A stretch of DNA of 64,000 bases, taken from Prorocentrum cordatum. Lineage: Eukaryota; Sar; Dinophyceae; Prorocentrales; Prorocentraceae. The stretch spans positions 87,501 through 151,500 of the forward strand of contig CAUYUJ010019896.1 of assembly GCA_963575745.1 (NCBI GenBank). The letters run 5' to 3'. Under the pieces are notes generated by a model. The model had not been told where the DNA came from, ran no database searches, and saw only the letters and a program-made list of their open reading frames with translations. Each line of letters begins with the position of its first letter. Position 1 is the first letter of the stretch. Below, in pieces: positions 48,405-59,655 of the stretch. The translations under genes were made by a program, and so were the position numbers.

Positions 48405-48935
48405 TTACTTAACAGCGAAGACTGATAGGTTTCTAATGGGGTCAAAAGAGAGCATCTGATGACTCCCCAGAGGGGGTCCGGGCGGGAGCCGGACAGGCGA
48501 GGGCCGGGCTCGTTTTAAGCAAACACTCGCGCACTTCGTGCTCTTCGACCTCCCAGAACTCCATTCCCGGGCCACATTTTGAATGCCTGGAGCCAGCTGT
48601 AGGCCACTTCGTGTTCTTCGACTTCCCAGAACTCCATTCCCGGGCCACATTTTGAATGCCCGGAGCCAACTGTAGGCCACTTCGTGCTCTTCGACTTCCC
48701 AGAACTCCATTCCCGGGCCACTTTTTGCATGCCCGGAGCCAACTGTAGGCCACTTCGTGCTCTTGGACTTCCCAGAAGACCACTCCCGGGCCACATTTTG
48801 AATGCCCGGAGCCAACTGTAGGCCACTTCGTGCTCTTCCATTTCCCAGAACTCTACTCCCGGGCCACATTTTGAATGCCCGGAGCCACCTGTACGCCACT
48901 TCGTGTTCTTCCACTTCCCAGACTTCCAAGACTCA
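48405..48935 (-). repeat. Dispersed repeat family J, copy 1, with 73-bp units
   Basis: A lead segment, TTTTTACTTAACAGCGAAGA through CATCTGATGACTCCCCAGAG, is followed by about 5.5 units of 73 bp (AGGCCACTTCGTG at 48601, 48674, 48747, 48820). It is nearly identical in plan to 50166-50575. Confidence 0.9.
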
Positions 48936-49079
48936 TCATCTTCATCATCATCGTCCCCGTAGCCTTCTTGGCTACAGCCCTGCTTTCGAAGATTTCCTTT
49001 CAAAGGAACTGCGCAGCGCCTACTGCGCAACTTAATGCCAGGACATGCTGATAGTTGTCGGTCTGGCGGCGGTGCTCCT

Positions 49080-50076
49080 GACCCTGCTGCATTGAACAGC
49101 GGTGCTCCTCAGCCTGCGGCAGGGAACAGCGCTGCTCCTCAGCGTGCTGCATTGAGCGGTCCTCTGTAAACGCTCGTCGAGCACGTGAAGCAGTTCGGCC
49201 GGATACCGAAGCGAAATAAAGGAACGTCCGAACAAGAACGGGCCGAAAACAAGTTGGTCAAACGTTTCTTGGACCATCGCGGCCGCATCCCCAAAGACAT
49301 TTTGCATGAACTGCGGGCCCTGGGCTGTGCTGATCAGCAGACGGAGACCGAGGAGCTCAAGCGGAAGCAGAAGACCGAGGAGCTCACGCAGCAAAAGCGA
49401 GACAAGACCGAGGAGCTCATGCAGCAAGTGCGAGACTTCGGCCGCCACCCGAAGGAGTATGCCGGGCGTTGCCTCGCAGAGCGGCAGCTGGCAGAGAAAG
49501 TCCGGAAAGCACGGAAGGCCAGCCAGTTCTCCCCGGGGCAGGGCGCCGAGCTCCAGGCCTTCAAGCAAGCGGAGAGCGAAGCCACAACGAAGACTCGCGT
49601 CGCGGAGGCGGAGGGCCTTCCAAACCCCATGGAAGGGTTCGCTGAGGAGGCGCAAAACAGGATCGACCAGGACATGCTGATGCTCGAGAGTGGCATCCGG
49701 GCCAAGGCAATTTTGCGGCGCCTTGCCGCCTACAAGGAGTTTGTGTCCAGCCCTCTCTGCGCAACGCACGGAATTCGCGCAGCGGTGCGCGGAGCGGGTG
49801 CTTAAGGTGTCGGCCGCCCCCGCGGGGAAGAGCTGCTACGTTCCCGGCGGCGAGGTGGAGGGGGGCTAGCTGCGCGTCTTCTCCGACCGCCCCGTCATGA
49901 CGGGGCCGCTCGTGTGCCAGCTCTGCGACTGCGACTTTCTTACAGAGGAAGATTTTGCGCGGCGCAAGCGGCAGGGCCACGCGGGCGAGGCGGAATGCCG
50001 CGAACGGGTGCTGTTCCTGATGGCGGAGGCTGGCTGCAGGCCGATAACCGCTCAGCACCGAACCAATGAGTGTTAA
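49080..50076 (+). pseudogene. FGR.PK-repeat and zinc-finger-like protein, broken
   Basis: About 49185-49750 encodes two related helical units: VKQFGRIPKRNKGTSEQERA followed by ENKLVKRFLDH, and VRDFGRHPKEYAGRCLAERQ followed by LAEKVRKARKASQFSPGQGA. The FGR.PK..., ERxLAxKxRKAR and FSPxQxAEL pattern resembles helicase-associated-like repeats I associate with dinoflagellate proteins. A coiled, Glu/Lys-rich spacer separates them. After a frameshift near 49760 the text continues CAERVLKVSAAPAGKSCYVP, a TAG at about 49867, then VCQLCDCDFLTEEDFARRKR and a downstream His, like a C2H2 finger, to TAA near 50076. A TAA also precedes ACGCTCGTCGAG upstream. The 33-bp repeat at about 49085-49165 encodes a Pro/Ala linker. 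Function unknown. Confidence 0.65.
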
Positions 50077-50098
50077 TGGCCGTGTTCGGGTTTTCCCT

Positions 50099-50100
<2 letters not shown>

Positions 50101-50165
<65 letters not shown>

Positions 50166-50575
50166 CCCGCGTGTTTTTACTTAACAGCGAAGACTGATAG
50201 GTTTCTAATGGGGTCAAAAGAGAGCATCTGATGACTCCCCAGGGGGGTCTGGGCAGATGCCGGACGAGTGTCGGGGAGAATCCGCGGATTTTTTTTAAGC
50301 AAGCAATTGCACACTTCGTGGTCCCAGAACTCCACTCCCGGGCCACATTCTGAATGCCCGGAGCCAACTGTAGGCCACTTCGTGCTCTTCGAGTTCCCAG
50401 AACTCCATTCCCGGGCCACATTTTGAATGCCCGGAGCCAACTGTAGGCCACTTCGTGGTCTTCGAGTTCCCAGAACTCCATTCCTGGGCATGATTGTGAA
50501 TGCCCGGAGCCAACTGTAGGCCACTTCGTGTTCTTCGAGTACCCAGAACTCCATTCCCGGGCCACATTTTGAATG
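50101..50575 (-). repeat. Family J, copy 2, ending in a poly(T) (minus-strand poly(A))
   Basis: About 61 T at 50103-50165, then the lead segment (50176 onward) and about four 73-bp units to 50575. On the minus strand the order is units, unique part, poly(A), as in a retroposed transcript. Copy 1 lacks the long poly(A). Confidence 0.85.
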
Positions 50576-50900
50576 CTGAGGCAGGTTGATGCTGAGGCCG
50601 AGGCAGGCTGAGGGTGAGGCAGGTTGAGGGTGAGGCCGAGGCTGAAGGCAGGCTGAGGCTGAAGCAGGCTGAAGTTGAGGCTAAGGCAGGCTGAGGCCGA
50701 GGCTGAGGCAGGCTGATGCTGAGGCAGGCTGATGCTGAGGCTGAGGCTGATGCAGGCTGAGGCTGAGGCAGCCTCAGGTTGAGGCCGAGGCTGAGGGCAG
50801 ACTGAGGCTGAGGCTGAAGCAGGCTGAGGCTGAGGCTGAGGCAGGAAAAGGCTGAGGCAGGCTGAGGCTGAGGCTGAGGCAGGCTGAGGCTGAGGCTGTG
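50576..50900. repeat. GAGGCT/GAGGCAGGCT hexamer-decamer tract
   Basis: Tandem GCTGAGGCAGGCTGAGGCT with variants; it abuts family J copy 2. No coding. Confidence 0.93.
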
Positions 50901-51935
50901 ACTGCGACTGCCGTTGCCGCTGCGACTGTCATCGCGACTGCGACTACGACTGCGAGAGCGGCAGAATTCTACAACTGGATTCTCATCTGAATCTTAAGGG
51001 GAATGCTTCCAGATATGCTCCTACACATCGCTGTTAGGTTGCTTTGCTGGAATATCTGTAAGGGGAGGTTTGCTGAAGGGAGGTTTGTCCACCGCCGACT
51101 GATAGGGGTGGAAATGAGGGCCGCAAGGGGGCCCCGTGCGGGTCCTCCTGCTCCCCTGCTGCCTCACATGGGCCCTGTGGGGGCCCCTGCAGGGCCCTGC
51201 GTTCTCCATCCCTCGTTTCGGTCCCCCCCTCAGTGCCACCCGCCCGAGCGCCGCCCACCGAACCACCAGCTCGGATGGGAGCGTGAGATCGGGCGACGAG
51301 ATCTGTACGCATCCGCCGTCCCTGGCCAGGCCCATCCTGCTCCCAGGACCGGTGGCCGCACCTCCCCAGCCCAGCCACGAGGGCCCAGGACGGGCCTGGC
51401 CAGGAGCGGTGGATATGCGCAGATATGGCCGCCCTGAACGGGACGCAGACATGCGGCGTCACGATCTCTTTAATGAGGCGGCCCCCGGAAGTCCCGCCCC
51501 TTCCCCCCTGGGACTGGTTTTTCGTCCCGAGTCGCTTTTCGACGGTCCCGGGGCCCAGCGAGAGCTTCCAGGGGCTTCAAACGGCGAACAAAAATCCGTC
51601 CTGAATTTCTCACGACGCGATTGCGTCTGGGCTACAGTCGGACCGAGGTATAAGACCGAAATCGGTTCGGTGAGGGTGCCCTGGTGTTCTTCGTGTTTGC
51701 TGGATGTTCTTGTGCATCCTGGGGAGGGTACCCTCGGATGTTCTCTGTGCTTTGGCCGATGGAGGGTCTCGTGCTGTTGAAGGATGCACTTCCGCGCCCA
51801 GAGGCGTCGCTCGTCTCCTGGGGGGCAAAGGGAGAGGTGCGAAGATGGGCGCGCCGCGCCTGGCGTGAGGCGTGAAGGCGGGCGGCCTGGGCAAGGCTCT
51901 GTGGATCAGGACAGAGATCGAATGCGACGAAGGAG
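50901..51935. other. Intergenic, no gene seen
   Basis: GACTGC-rich at 50905-50960, then unique GC-rich sequence. Overlapping frames of 60-215 codons occur on both strands without recognisable domains. Confidence 0.55.
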
Positions 51936-52020
51936 GAGGAGGAGGAGGAGGAGGAGGAGGAGGAGGAGGAGGAGGAGGAGGAGGAGGAGGAGGAGGAGGA
52001 GGAGGAGGAGGAGGAGGAGT
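51936..52020. repeat. GGA tract
   Basis: About 85 bp of GGA. Confidence 0.95.
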
Positions 52021-52705
52021 AGGGAAGAGCCCGGGGGGAGCAGCGCATGGGTCTAGGGCCTCCGATCGCCCATGCCTTCGACGAGGCGTCCCCTGGCGAA
52101 TCTGTGTGACGCCCGCTCCCCGGGCCGTCGTCCGCCCCGCAGAGGCAGACCGCTCCCCCCCGCCCCCCGTCCCCCCCCTGATCGCGGCACCGGGCCTGGC
52201 CACCGCGAGCAGGGGTCGGGGGCGGCCCGAGCACCCGTGGCTGGGCTCGCGGTGGCCGGGTCCCGCTGCCGCGTTTTTTTTATTATTACCCTCTCAGGAT
52301 TCGGCTAGTGTTGAGTCGGTCGCGTCCCTCTGCAGGAGGACTATTCAAGAATAGTATGGAAATTGTCAGGGGACGATTTTTCGATTGTTTTTCAATTCAT
52401 CTTCCAAAAAGTCCGCCTGTATGAGGACATGCCCGACCCAAGGCCAGGGGGCCCAGTTTCTGAACCGTCCATTTCCATCCGATCGATGCGATTCGATGCC
52501 GATGCTGGCTGGCATCGGCTCGACCCGGTGCGGTCCGACGCTGGCATTCTATCGATCCCATGCGGTCCGATGCCTGCATGCCATTGTTGTGCATGCTGGT
52601 TCGGCCGACCTTATCTGGTTCCGATCCCGGGCTGTTGCTGCCCGATCCGACGCGCATTTCGATCCGATCCGAGTTCTCGATTCGCTGCGGTCTGACCGTG
52701 CCATG
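52021..52705. other. Intergenic; loose CGATCCGATGC repeats
   Basis: 52460-52690 is rich in GATC/CGATCCGATGC-type words at irregular spacing. The rest is unique and GC-rich. No gene is seen. Confidence 0.55.
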
Positions 52706-52920
52706 AGGAGGAGGGGGAGGAGGAGGAGGAGGAGGAGGAGGAGGAGGAGGAGGAGGAGGAGGAGGAGGAGGAGGAGGAGGAGGAGGAGGAGGAGGAGGAG
52801 GAGGAGGAGGCAGGAGGAGGAGGAGGAGGAGGAGGAGGAGGAGGAGGAGGAGGAGGAGGAGGAGGAGGAGGAGGAGGCGGAGGAGGAGGAGGAGAAGGAG
52901 GAGGAGGAGGAGGAGGAACC
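52706..52920. repeat. GGA tract
   Basis: About 215 bp of GGA, with a CAGGAGG interruption near 52809. Confidence 0.95.
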
Positions 52921-54030
52921 ATCCGATGATGACCGACCCTGCCCTGGCGAGGATGCCCTGGCGGCGACGAGGCTTCCCTGGCGGCGCGGGCGGCCCTCGC
53001 GCCCGGGGCGGCGGCCGAGGCGCCGCGGGACCCAGAGGACTCGGGGGGGGGGGCAATCGGCTGCGCGTAAGTTTGGCTTTTCGCTCCAGCGGCCTGCCCT
53101 CCCCCGCCCCCCGCCTGGCGTTGCTAGCCGCGCCCAGCGAGGCTGCATGGGCCCGGGCTCGGCCCTGGCACAGCTCGGCGACGCGTGAGATGGGCCTTTC
53201 GCCGGGTTGGCAGTTTTGGTGCGGGCCCACATGGGGCCACCCCAGCACTCGGAGGCGACGACGGGGGGAGCAGCCCAGGGGCGGGCAGCACGCGGACTCG
53301 CAAAGGGAGCCTCGTCGAAGACATGGACCGTCGGCGCCATTAGATTCACGTCTTGCCTCCCCTGGGGCTATTCGCCTCTATCGTCGCCCCCCCCCCCCCC
53401 CCGAGGCATTGGCTTGCGCGCTTGGATTGTGGCTGCCACGCGGCCTCCTAGGCCGCACACCGAAGGCCACTCCTGCCCAGGGTCACTCTTACGTGTAGCA
53501 AGCCGTGGCCGTGTGCCAGCGGCGGCCTGCCACCGCGGGGGAGTCTCAGCGGGGGGCCTGGTCGAGGCGATGGCCAGGCCGCCTTGGCCTCTGGCTCGTC
53601 GCCGCGGTTGGATGTGTCTCTGGAAACTGGTAAGTTAGACCCTGGGACGTGTCCGGGGGGTCGATTTTGGGCGCCAGGCGGGAGGACCGCCAGCTAGCCC
53701 CCCTCGGGGTGCTCTCCAGCAGCGGCGCCTCGTCGGGAGCTTTCTTGGGGTTCTCCAGGGTCGCCCGAACCGCCGTCGGAGGCCAGAGGCATCGATTCAA
53801 GAACCATTAGGCATCGAAGAGCGGATGGGGACTGCGTTTCCCTCAACAGCTGGTCTGTAAGGATCCCGTCTCATTCCGTTGAGGACCGAGCATGGGGATC
53901 GCCGGATCTGACATCGTTCGGGCGCTCTGGTCTCCCGCGGTCTCCCGTGGCCTCCCATCGTATTGTCACCATTTGGGTCCGCAGGTCAATTCCTGGTCGT
54001 GCCATTTCCCCCAGCAGTGCTTGCTGTTAC
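52921..54030. other. Intergenic, no gene seen
   Basis: GC-rich, with a 19-C run near 53385-53402. Several overlapping frames exist but none resembles a protein family. Confidence 0.55.
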
Positions 54031-54039
54031 GGTTTATGT

Positions 54040-54560
54040 TTGCAATGCACAGAAATTGGGCAGGCGACCCGAGGATTTCTCCCAACCGTCCTGTGGTCTT
54101 GGGTCCTCGTTTCGAAGAGACAGCGCCCCGCGTCTCCTCCTCTCCTCCCCTCGCTCCCCCTCCCCCTCCGCCCTCGCTTTTGCACACCCCTCACGCGTTT
54201 CGTGGCCCCCAAAGGCCCCAGTGGCTGCTCTCGCATGCGGAACCCTGACGCTGTACAGCGCTCTCGCACGCAGGACACCCACCCAGTGCAGCGTTTCGTG
54301 GCCCCACAGGGATGTCCACCGAAGGCCCCCGCGGCTGCGCTCACATGCGGGACCCCCAACCAGTGCAGCGTTTCGTGGCCCCACAGGGAGGTCCACCGAG
54401 GGCCCCAGCGGCTGCGCTCGCATGCGGGACCCCCAACCAGTGCAGCGTTTCGTGGCCCCACAGGGAGGTCCACCGAGGGCCCCAGTGGCTGCGCTCGCAT
54501 GCGGTTCCCCCGCCCAGTACAGCGCTTCGTGGCCCCATCACCTCTCGCGATTCTCTTGGG
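54040..54560. repeat. Dispersed repeat family G, copy 2, with 77-bp units
   Basis: The lead segment ending GAGACAGCGCCCCGCGTC at about 54137 is followed by units with CAGTGCAGCGTTTCGTGGCC at 54284, 54361 and 54438 and a variant at 54515: exactly 77 bp apart. Same order and strand as 22307-23620. Confidence 0.9.
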
Positions 54561-54684
54561 GCACTCTCGGGAGCCTCGGGCCATTTTGGGGCTATTTTGG
54601 AGGATATCGATGAGAGGAGGGGAGCTCCCCCATGAGGCCCCCCCAGAGGGCAACATGTGGCCGAAACCTTGGTCCGATCAGTGA

Positions 54685-54730
54685 TTCTATAATCTTACGC
54701 CACATCCGCCGACCCCTTGATCGTCTTGGG
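54685..54730. repeat. End of the element family found at 9104-10022
   Basis: GATTCTATAATCTTACGCCA followed by CATCCGCCGACCCCTTGATC; the minus strand at 10022 reads GATTCTATAGGCTTGCGCCA followed by CATCCGCCGACCCCTCATC. Homology starts at the same base as the insertion edge in the Helitron. The far end of this copy was not found. Confidence 0.75.
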
Positions 54731-54934
54731 GATGTCGTGTTGCTGTCCTGGGGCGTACTTGTGATGTCTTGTTTCTTTGGGTGGGCGGGCTCGAGGCTCT
54801 TCGGGGCCATTCCCGAGCGAGTCCGGGGGCATGTGGTGCCGCTCACGGGACGAATCTTACACGTCTGGAGGCCCCGAATGGGGTTGGCGGATGCGGGTTG
54901 CATCACATGTGTCCAGACACACGACAAGGCAGTG

Positions 54935-55260
54935 ATCCGTGGCGGTGGTGATGGTGATCCGTGGTGGTGGTGATGGTGATGGCGGTGGTCATGGTGCGGG
55001 TGATGGCGATGATGATGCTGGTGGTGATGGTGTTGATGATGAGACGCGGAGATGGTGACATGGTACCAAACAGGAGAAAACGGAGGGGGAGGAGGAGGAG
55101 GAGGAGGAGGAGGAGGAGGAGGAGGAGGAGGAGGAGGAGGAGGAGGAGGAGGAGGAGGAGGAGGAGGAGGGAGGAGGAGGAGGAGGAGGAGGAGGAGGAG
55201 GAGGAGGGGAGGAGGAGGAGGAGGAGGAGGATGGGGGAGAGGCGGAGGAGGGTCACCGGA
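54935..55260. repeat. GGTGAT tract then GGA tract
   Basis: GGTGAT/GGTGGT words at 54940-55050, GGA at 55086-55260. Confidence 0.93.
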
Positions 55261-56000
55261 GGAGGAGGAGAAGGAGGAGTGACGATTTGGGGAAAATATT
55301 TGTCAACACCCGCGCCCATAGACGGCATGCGGCGGTCTAAGTACTGGACGAATCGTTGTCGAATGGGACGTGGCGCATCCCGCCACCTTGCGCGGTATAC
55401 GGGTAGGGGGCCACACGGATGGTGAAGAAGATCTCGTGCGAGGCCTGACGGGGTCGTCTTGCAGGTAGTTTTGGGGCCTCTTGGGGACTTCTTCGTGGCT
55501 TCTTGGAGGCCTCGGAGGTTTTCTGGGAGGTCCCACAGGCCCTTTTGGGGTGTTCTTGGAGCAGGCTGGGAGCGTTTTGGAGCCGAAGGCTCGAAAAGGT
55601 GCCCTGTGGACTCCGTGTTGGGGCCGTCTGGGGACCCTCTTGCTTTGTCTTGGAGGCTTCTTGGCCGTCTGGGAGCGATGTTGAAGGTTTCTTTGCCTGT
55701 TGTGGACGTTGTGATTGCCGAGTAGGCGAGCATGTGGAGACATGCATGGTTTTCGGGGGGAATGGGCCGATCTTTGTTTCTTGCGATCCTCTCGGGGCGC
55801 ATCTTAGGGGCCTTTTTGGCGCGTTTTGGCAGCTTCGGAGACCGCCTTGAGGCCATCGTGGGCGTCTGGGGGCGCTATGTCGGCGAATCGTGGTCTCGGG
55901 GTCCGTTCGGGAAGCGTTGTGACGCGTTCGGTCCGGGGTTCGGTTTTGGCTTCCGCGCAGATGCCAACAACGACGTTCCAACTTCTCGTGCCCTCCCTTC
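55261..56000. other. Intergenic; degenerate CTCTTGGGG minisatellite
   Basis: 55455-55700 has loose GGCCTCTTGGGGACTTCTT-like units, the reverse complement of the AAGAGGCCCC theme. No gene is supported. Confidence 0.55.
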
Positions 56001-56004
56001 CGAA

Positions 56005-56822
56005 ACCAGGGGGAGGGGGTAGGTGGATGGTGTCAGGTCAAGACAGCCTCCCCGGTCGTACGCTGTCTCGGTCACTCCGACCCGTTCTCCCAAAACATGA
56101 GTAGCATCCGAGCCGCAGCATGTTCAGCGGTTGTCGTTGGATGGGCAGCTAATGGGAACCAAAACAGACACATGTGCGCGACGCTGGGGCGAGGTGCGCC
56201 ACGCGTGCCAGGTGCGCCACGCGCGCCAGATGCGCCCGGCACCCCTTGTGCCCAAGCGTGCCCAGCACGCCCGGTGCGTCAGATGCGCCGCTTGCTCCAC
56301 GTGCGCCATGTGTGCCGCGTGGTCCAGCCGCGCCAGGTGCGCCACGTTCGGGACGCGCGCAGAATGTGCCAGGTGCGCCTGCGCACGTAACGGCACACAT
56401 CGGGAAACGTGTCGGCCCCGTTGTCTTTGCCGAAAACCAATGCACAATGGCGGTGGGGAGGCCGTCATGATGTTTGGTGGGCATGCGCTCAGCAGGCAAC
56501 GTGCCAGCATCCCCGCCGTCCTTATCAAAAACCGATGGACACTGATCGCGGGGTGGCCGCGCGCGGCCCAAATTTGCTGCGAAGTGCAGTTTGTATAGTT
56601 TTTCCATGGAGGCTTTGCGCGCAGCAGGCAATATGAGGCCCCCCCCCCGCCGCAAACAAAAAATGTAAAGTGCTCGTGGGGCCCACGAGCATGACCCGAT
56701 ATTTTGCACCAGTGTGTACTTGTAGCTATTGGTAGTGTGTGTGTGTGTGTGTGCGTGTGTGCTGGCATTGGTCCTAGTTGGCTGCTGGTCGCCTGGGGGA
56801 CAGGATGTTTATTCATAGGAAA
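56005..56822. repeat. Dispersed repeat family K, copy 1
   Basis: Shares ATGAGTAGCATCCGA, CAGCATGTTCAGCGGTTGTC and GGATGGGCAGCTAATGGGAA, a TGCGCCACGTGTGCC-like 10-12-bp tandem section, CATCGGGAAACGTGTCGGCC and a GTCGCCTGGGGGA end with 58865-59655. Any open frame (MSSIR.AACSAVV) is shared only through the repeat. Confidence 0.9.
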
Positions 56823-57121
56823 CACTGATAAACCCCTCCCCGAAAGGGAAGAAGCGGCGTTGGAAAAATTGGGAGGGCAACTGCTCTAAACCACTCGCGC
56901 CGAGGGGCTGGGGGGGTTCTGCCGCAAAGGGTATCCTTGTGTGCGCGTGTGGATGGATCGCATGGCGTCGGCCATGGCATCTCCCAGAATTCAGGCCCCC
57001 TTCTTCTTCTTCTGCTGCCTGTTTTTCTTCCTCTTTTTCTCATGCTCTTCCTTTTTTTGGGGGGGGGTTCTTCTTCGTCTTCTTCTTCGTCTCCTCTCTC
57101 TTCTCCTCTTCTCCTTCTTGC

Positions 57122-57703
57122 AGTGTGCGCGCCCTGGCCCCCCAGCCCTCGTCCGCACGCCTGCCTCGGGCCACCAGTGCGCCGACCCCCCTCCTCTTGG
57201 CCACCCTCCTCGGCGCGCCCGCTGCCGCTGCGTGCGTCCTGCGGCGCAGAGGCCCGCGCAGAGGCCTCCGCGCCGCGTGCGAACGAGCGCGCGAGCGTGC
57301 CCTGGCCTTCCGGCAGACCGCCGCTCGGGCCCGGCCACCTCCTCGTGCCTCCCTCGAGGGGCGCCCGGCCGCCCCGCGCCTGCCGCCCCAGGAGCCCCTC
57401 GAGGCTGGGGAGGCGGGCGCTCGCGCAGGAGCAGCGCAGCAGGCGGGGCGTGCCGACCAGGCCGCGGAGAGCGCGACGTCCCAGCTCTCCGGGGAGACGT
57501 CGCGCCAGTCGCGGCTGAGTTGGGACACGCCGCGGTCGCAGGTGGTCCGGCAGACCTCGGCCAAGACCCCGAGCTCGCCCGCCTCGTCGGAGGCGGCCCC
57601 TACGCAGAACTCCAGCGCGTCGTTCGCGAACTGGATGGACTTGCTGAAGGCGCAGAGGAGGAGGCGCCTTCAGACCGAGCCGGAGGTGCAGAAGTTCCTC
57701 CAG
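57122..57703 (+). CDS. Ankyrin-repeat protein, upstream exon (partial)
   Basis: A long pyrimidine tract ends CTTCTTGCAG| at 57121, a strong acceptor. One frame stays open to 57703, ending QTEPEVQKFLQ. It is Ala/Arg/Ser-rich with QLSGETSRQSRLSWDTPRSQ in the middle. The first part is so rich in Ala and Arg that only the last 80 codons are convincing. The donor CAG|GTCCGAAG at 57704 joins in frame to the next exon, giving EVQKFLQ-AHGYSDVDQLRQ. No start codon is seen; earlier exons are missing or upstream. Confidence 0.65.
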
Positions 57704-57887
57704 GTCCGAAGGAGAGCAAGCGGCATAACCATACACTTTCGCAGGTCCGCGCGGATTTTTTTTGCCGCCGCTGGGCCTCCCTGGCGGCGCCTCCAGCGCC
57801 GCCCCTGGCGCGCACCGCGCGCCAGGAATGGGGGCCCAGCGCCGATCCAGGAAATCCGCGCGGACCCCTCGTCTTGTTCCTCCACAG
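57704..57887 (+). other. 184-bp intron with inverted repeats
   Basis: GT-AG, with CAG|GT at the donor and CACAG|GCG at the acceptor. Inside, GTCCGCGCGGATTT (57745-57758) and its exact inverted copy (57852-57865) enclose further GC-rich hairpins. A related CAGCGCCGA.CCAGG segment recurs at 58408-58420. Confidence 0.8.
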
Positions 57888-58151
57888 GCGCACGGCTACT
57901 CTGACGTCGACCAGCTGCGGCAGGCCTCTCGCTGGGGCGCAGCGCCTGCGTGCCGCCCGCTCCACCTGGCCGTCGCCCACGGTGACGCGGCGATGGTCGG
58001 GCTTCTGCTGCTGCACGGCGCCGACCCCACGCTGCCCGACGGCCTCGCCCGCCTGCCCGGCGGCATGTGCGGGGCGAGCAGGCGCGCCCAGTGCGGCTGG
58101 GAGGAGTGGGAGGCCGCGAGGCGCGCGGCCCAGGCCGACCCGGAGGAATGA
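57888..58151 (+). CDS. Ankyrin-repeat protein, last exon
   Basis: Reads AHGYSDVDQLRQASRWGAAP, then an ankyrin unit PLHLAVAHGDAAMVGLLLLH GADPTL, then a Cys-containing tail with QCGWEEWEAARRAAQADPEE and TGA at 58149-58151. Only one full ankyrin repeat is seen, so the domain is short or starts in earlier exons. Such units mediate protein-protein contacts; the partner is unknown. The gene lies between the two copies of family K. Confidence 0.75.
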   Translation, partial: AHGYSDVDQLRQASRWGAAPACRPLHLAVAHGDAAMVGLLLLHGADPTLPDGLARLPGGMCGASRRAQCGWEEWEAARRAAQADPEE

Positions 58152-58860
58152 CAGCGATAGGGGGCCACATGCGAACCCTACCCCTACCCCCCACGATTTC
58201 TGAGGGGGAGGGTGGGGTTCACTTCGCTCGGGAGACCCCCCTCAGCGAGACGAAGACGCGGCCCCTGCGCGCAAGAAGACGCCCCGCGAGCGAGGCCCGC
58301 GCGGACGAACGGGGTCGGCGCTGCCCTCCCCCACGCGGGCTCCAGCACTGGCCCAGGAAGACTCCGCGCGGGCCCCGGCGCGCCCTGCTCGCCAGGGGAC
58401 GGGGTGCAGCGCCGACCCAGGGAGTCCGCCCTGGCTTCCGAGGGTTTGCGTCCGCGCCGCTTTCCTCGGCGGCGAACTCCTCAGGAGAGGAAAAAGCACG
58501 CAGACACAATCAATCGTCGATTCCCAGGAAAATGTACAAAAAATGGGGAGTGAGGGGGAAGACGAAAATCCAAAACATCTGGAAAAATATGGGGAATCCT
58601 GTTATTTGTGTGTATTTATTTGTGTGTCCCAGGGCCCCTTCGACTCCGAGCACCACCCTCGCCGACCAACGATCCAGGCAACCCCATGAGCGGCGGGGGT
58701 TGGGCTCGTATTCCGTCGAAGGCGTGGCGAAGCCCGAACCGTGCCCCCGCCTCCCATCGGTTCGGAAGAATCGACGGTTGGTGGGGGCAGGGCTCGAATG
58801 TCGTCACCTACTCTAGACGCTTCCTTGCCGATGCCATCTTGAACGCCCCAACGCCTCGCG
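58152..58860. other. Downstream of the ankyrin gene; GC hairpins, no gene
   Basis: GTCGGCGCTGC (58313-58323) and GCAGCGCCGAC (58408-58418) form an inverted pair. The rest is unique. Confidence 0.55.
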
Positions 58861-58864
58861 AGCT

Positions 58865-59655
58865 CCCCCCCAGACCGGAAGGGGTCAAGACACCCTCCCC
58901 GCCCCAAGCCGTCTCGCTCACTCCCACCCGCCCTCCCAACACATGAGTAGCATCCGAACCGCAGCATGTTCAGCGGTTGTCTTTGGATGGGCAGCTAATG
59001 GGAACCAACACAGACCCATGTGCGCAACGCTGGGGCGAGGTGCGCCACGTGTGCCAGGCGCGCCACGCGCGCCAGGTGCGCCAGGCACCCCTGTGGTCCA
59101 GGCACTCCTGGTGCGCCAGATGCGCCACTTGCTTCACGTGCGCCATGTGTGCCGCATGTGCCAGGTGCGCCACGTTCGGGGCACGCGCAGAGTGTGTCAT
59201 GTGCGCCTGCGCACGCGGCAGTGCACATCGGGAAACGTGTCGGCCCCCATTACCCTTATCAAAGACCACTGCGCAATCGCGGAGAGGTGGCCATTCTAGT
59301 GTCTGGTGGGCCTGTACACAGCAGGCAATATGCCAGCACACCCGCTGTCCCAGTCTAAAACCAGTACACAGTGATCGTGGGGTAGCCGCGCATGATCCAG
59401 ATTTTGCCTCGAAGTGCATTTTGTTGCATTGCTTTTCGATTGGGATGCTGGCCCTGCGCGCAGCAGGCAATCTGCGGGCAACCTCACCGTCCCTGCTCCC
59501 CAGCAACTAATACGAAATGCGCGCGGCCTCTCAATCATGACCCAAGATTTTGTCCCAAAATTAATTTTAGATGTTTTTGTTTGACAAAGATGGTGGGGGT
59601 CCTCATCGGTCCTGATTGGTTGCCTGTCGCCTGGGGGATGGGGTGTTAATTAACC
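58865..59655. repeat. Dispersed repeat family K, copy 2
   Basis: Direct repeat of 56005-56822, about 85 percent alike by eye over most of its length, with a long internal section (59230-59500) more diverged. Confidence 0.9.

Noticed and set aside
56097-56390. Small shared open frame MSSIR.AACSAVV in family K
   Set aside because: Conserved only to the degree that the whole DNA repeat is conserved; the later part is a 10-12-bp tandem repeat.
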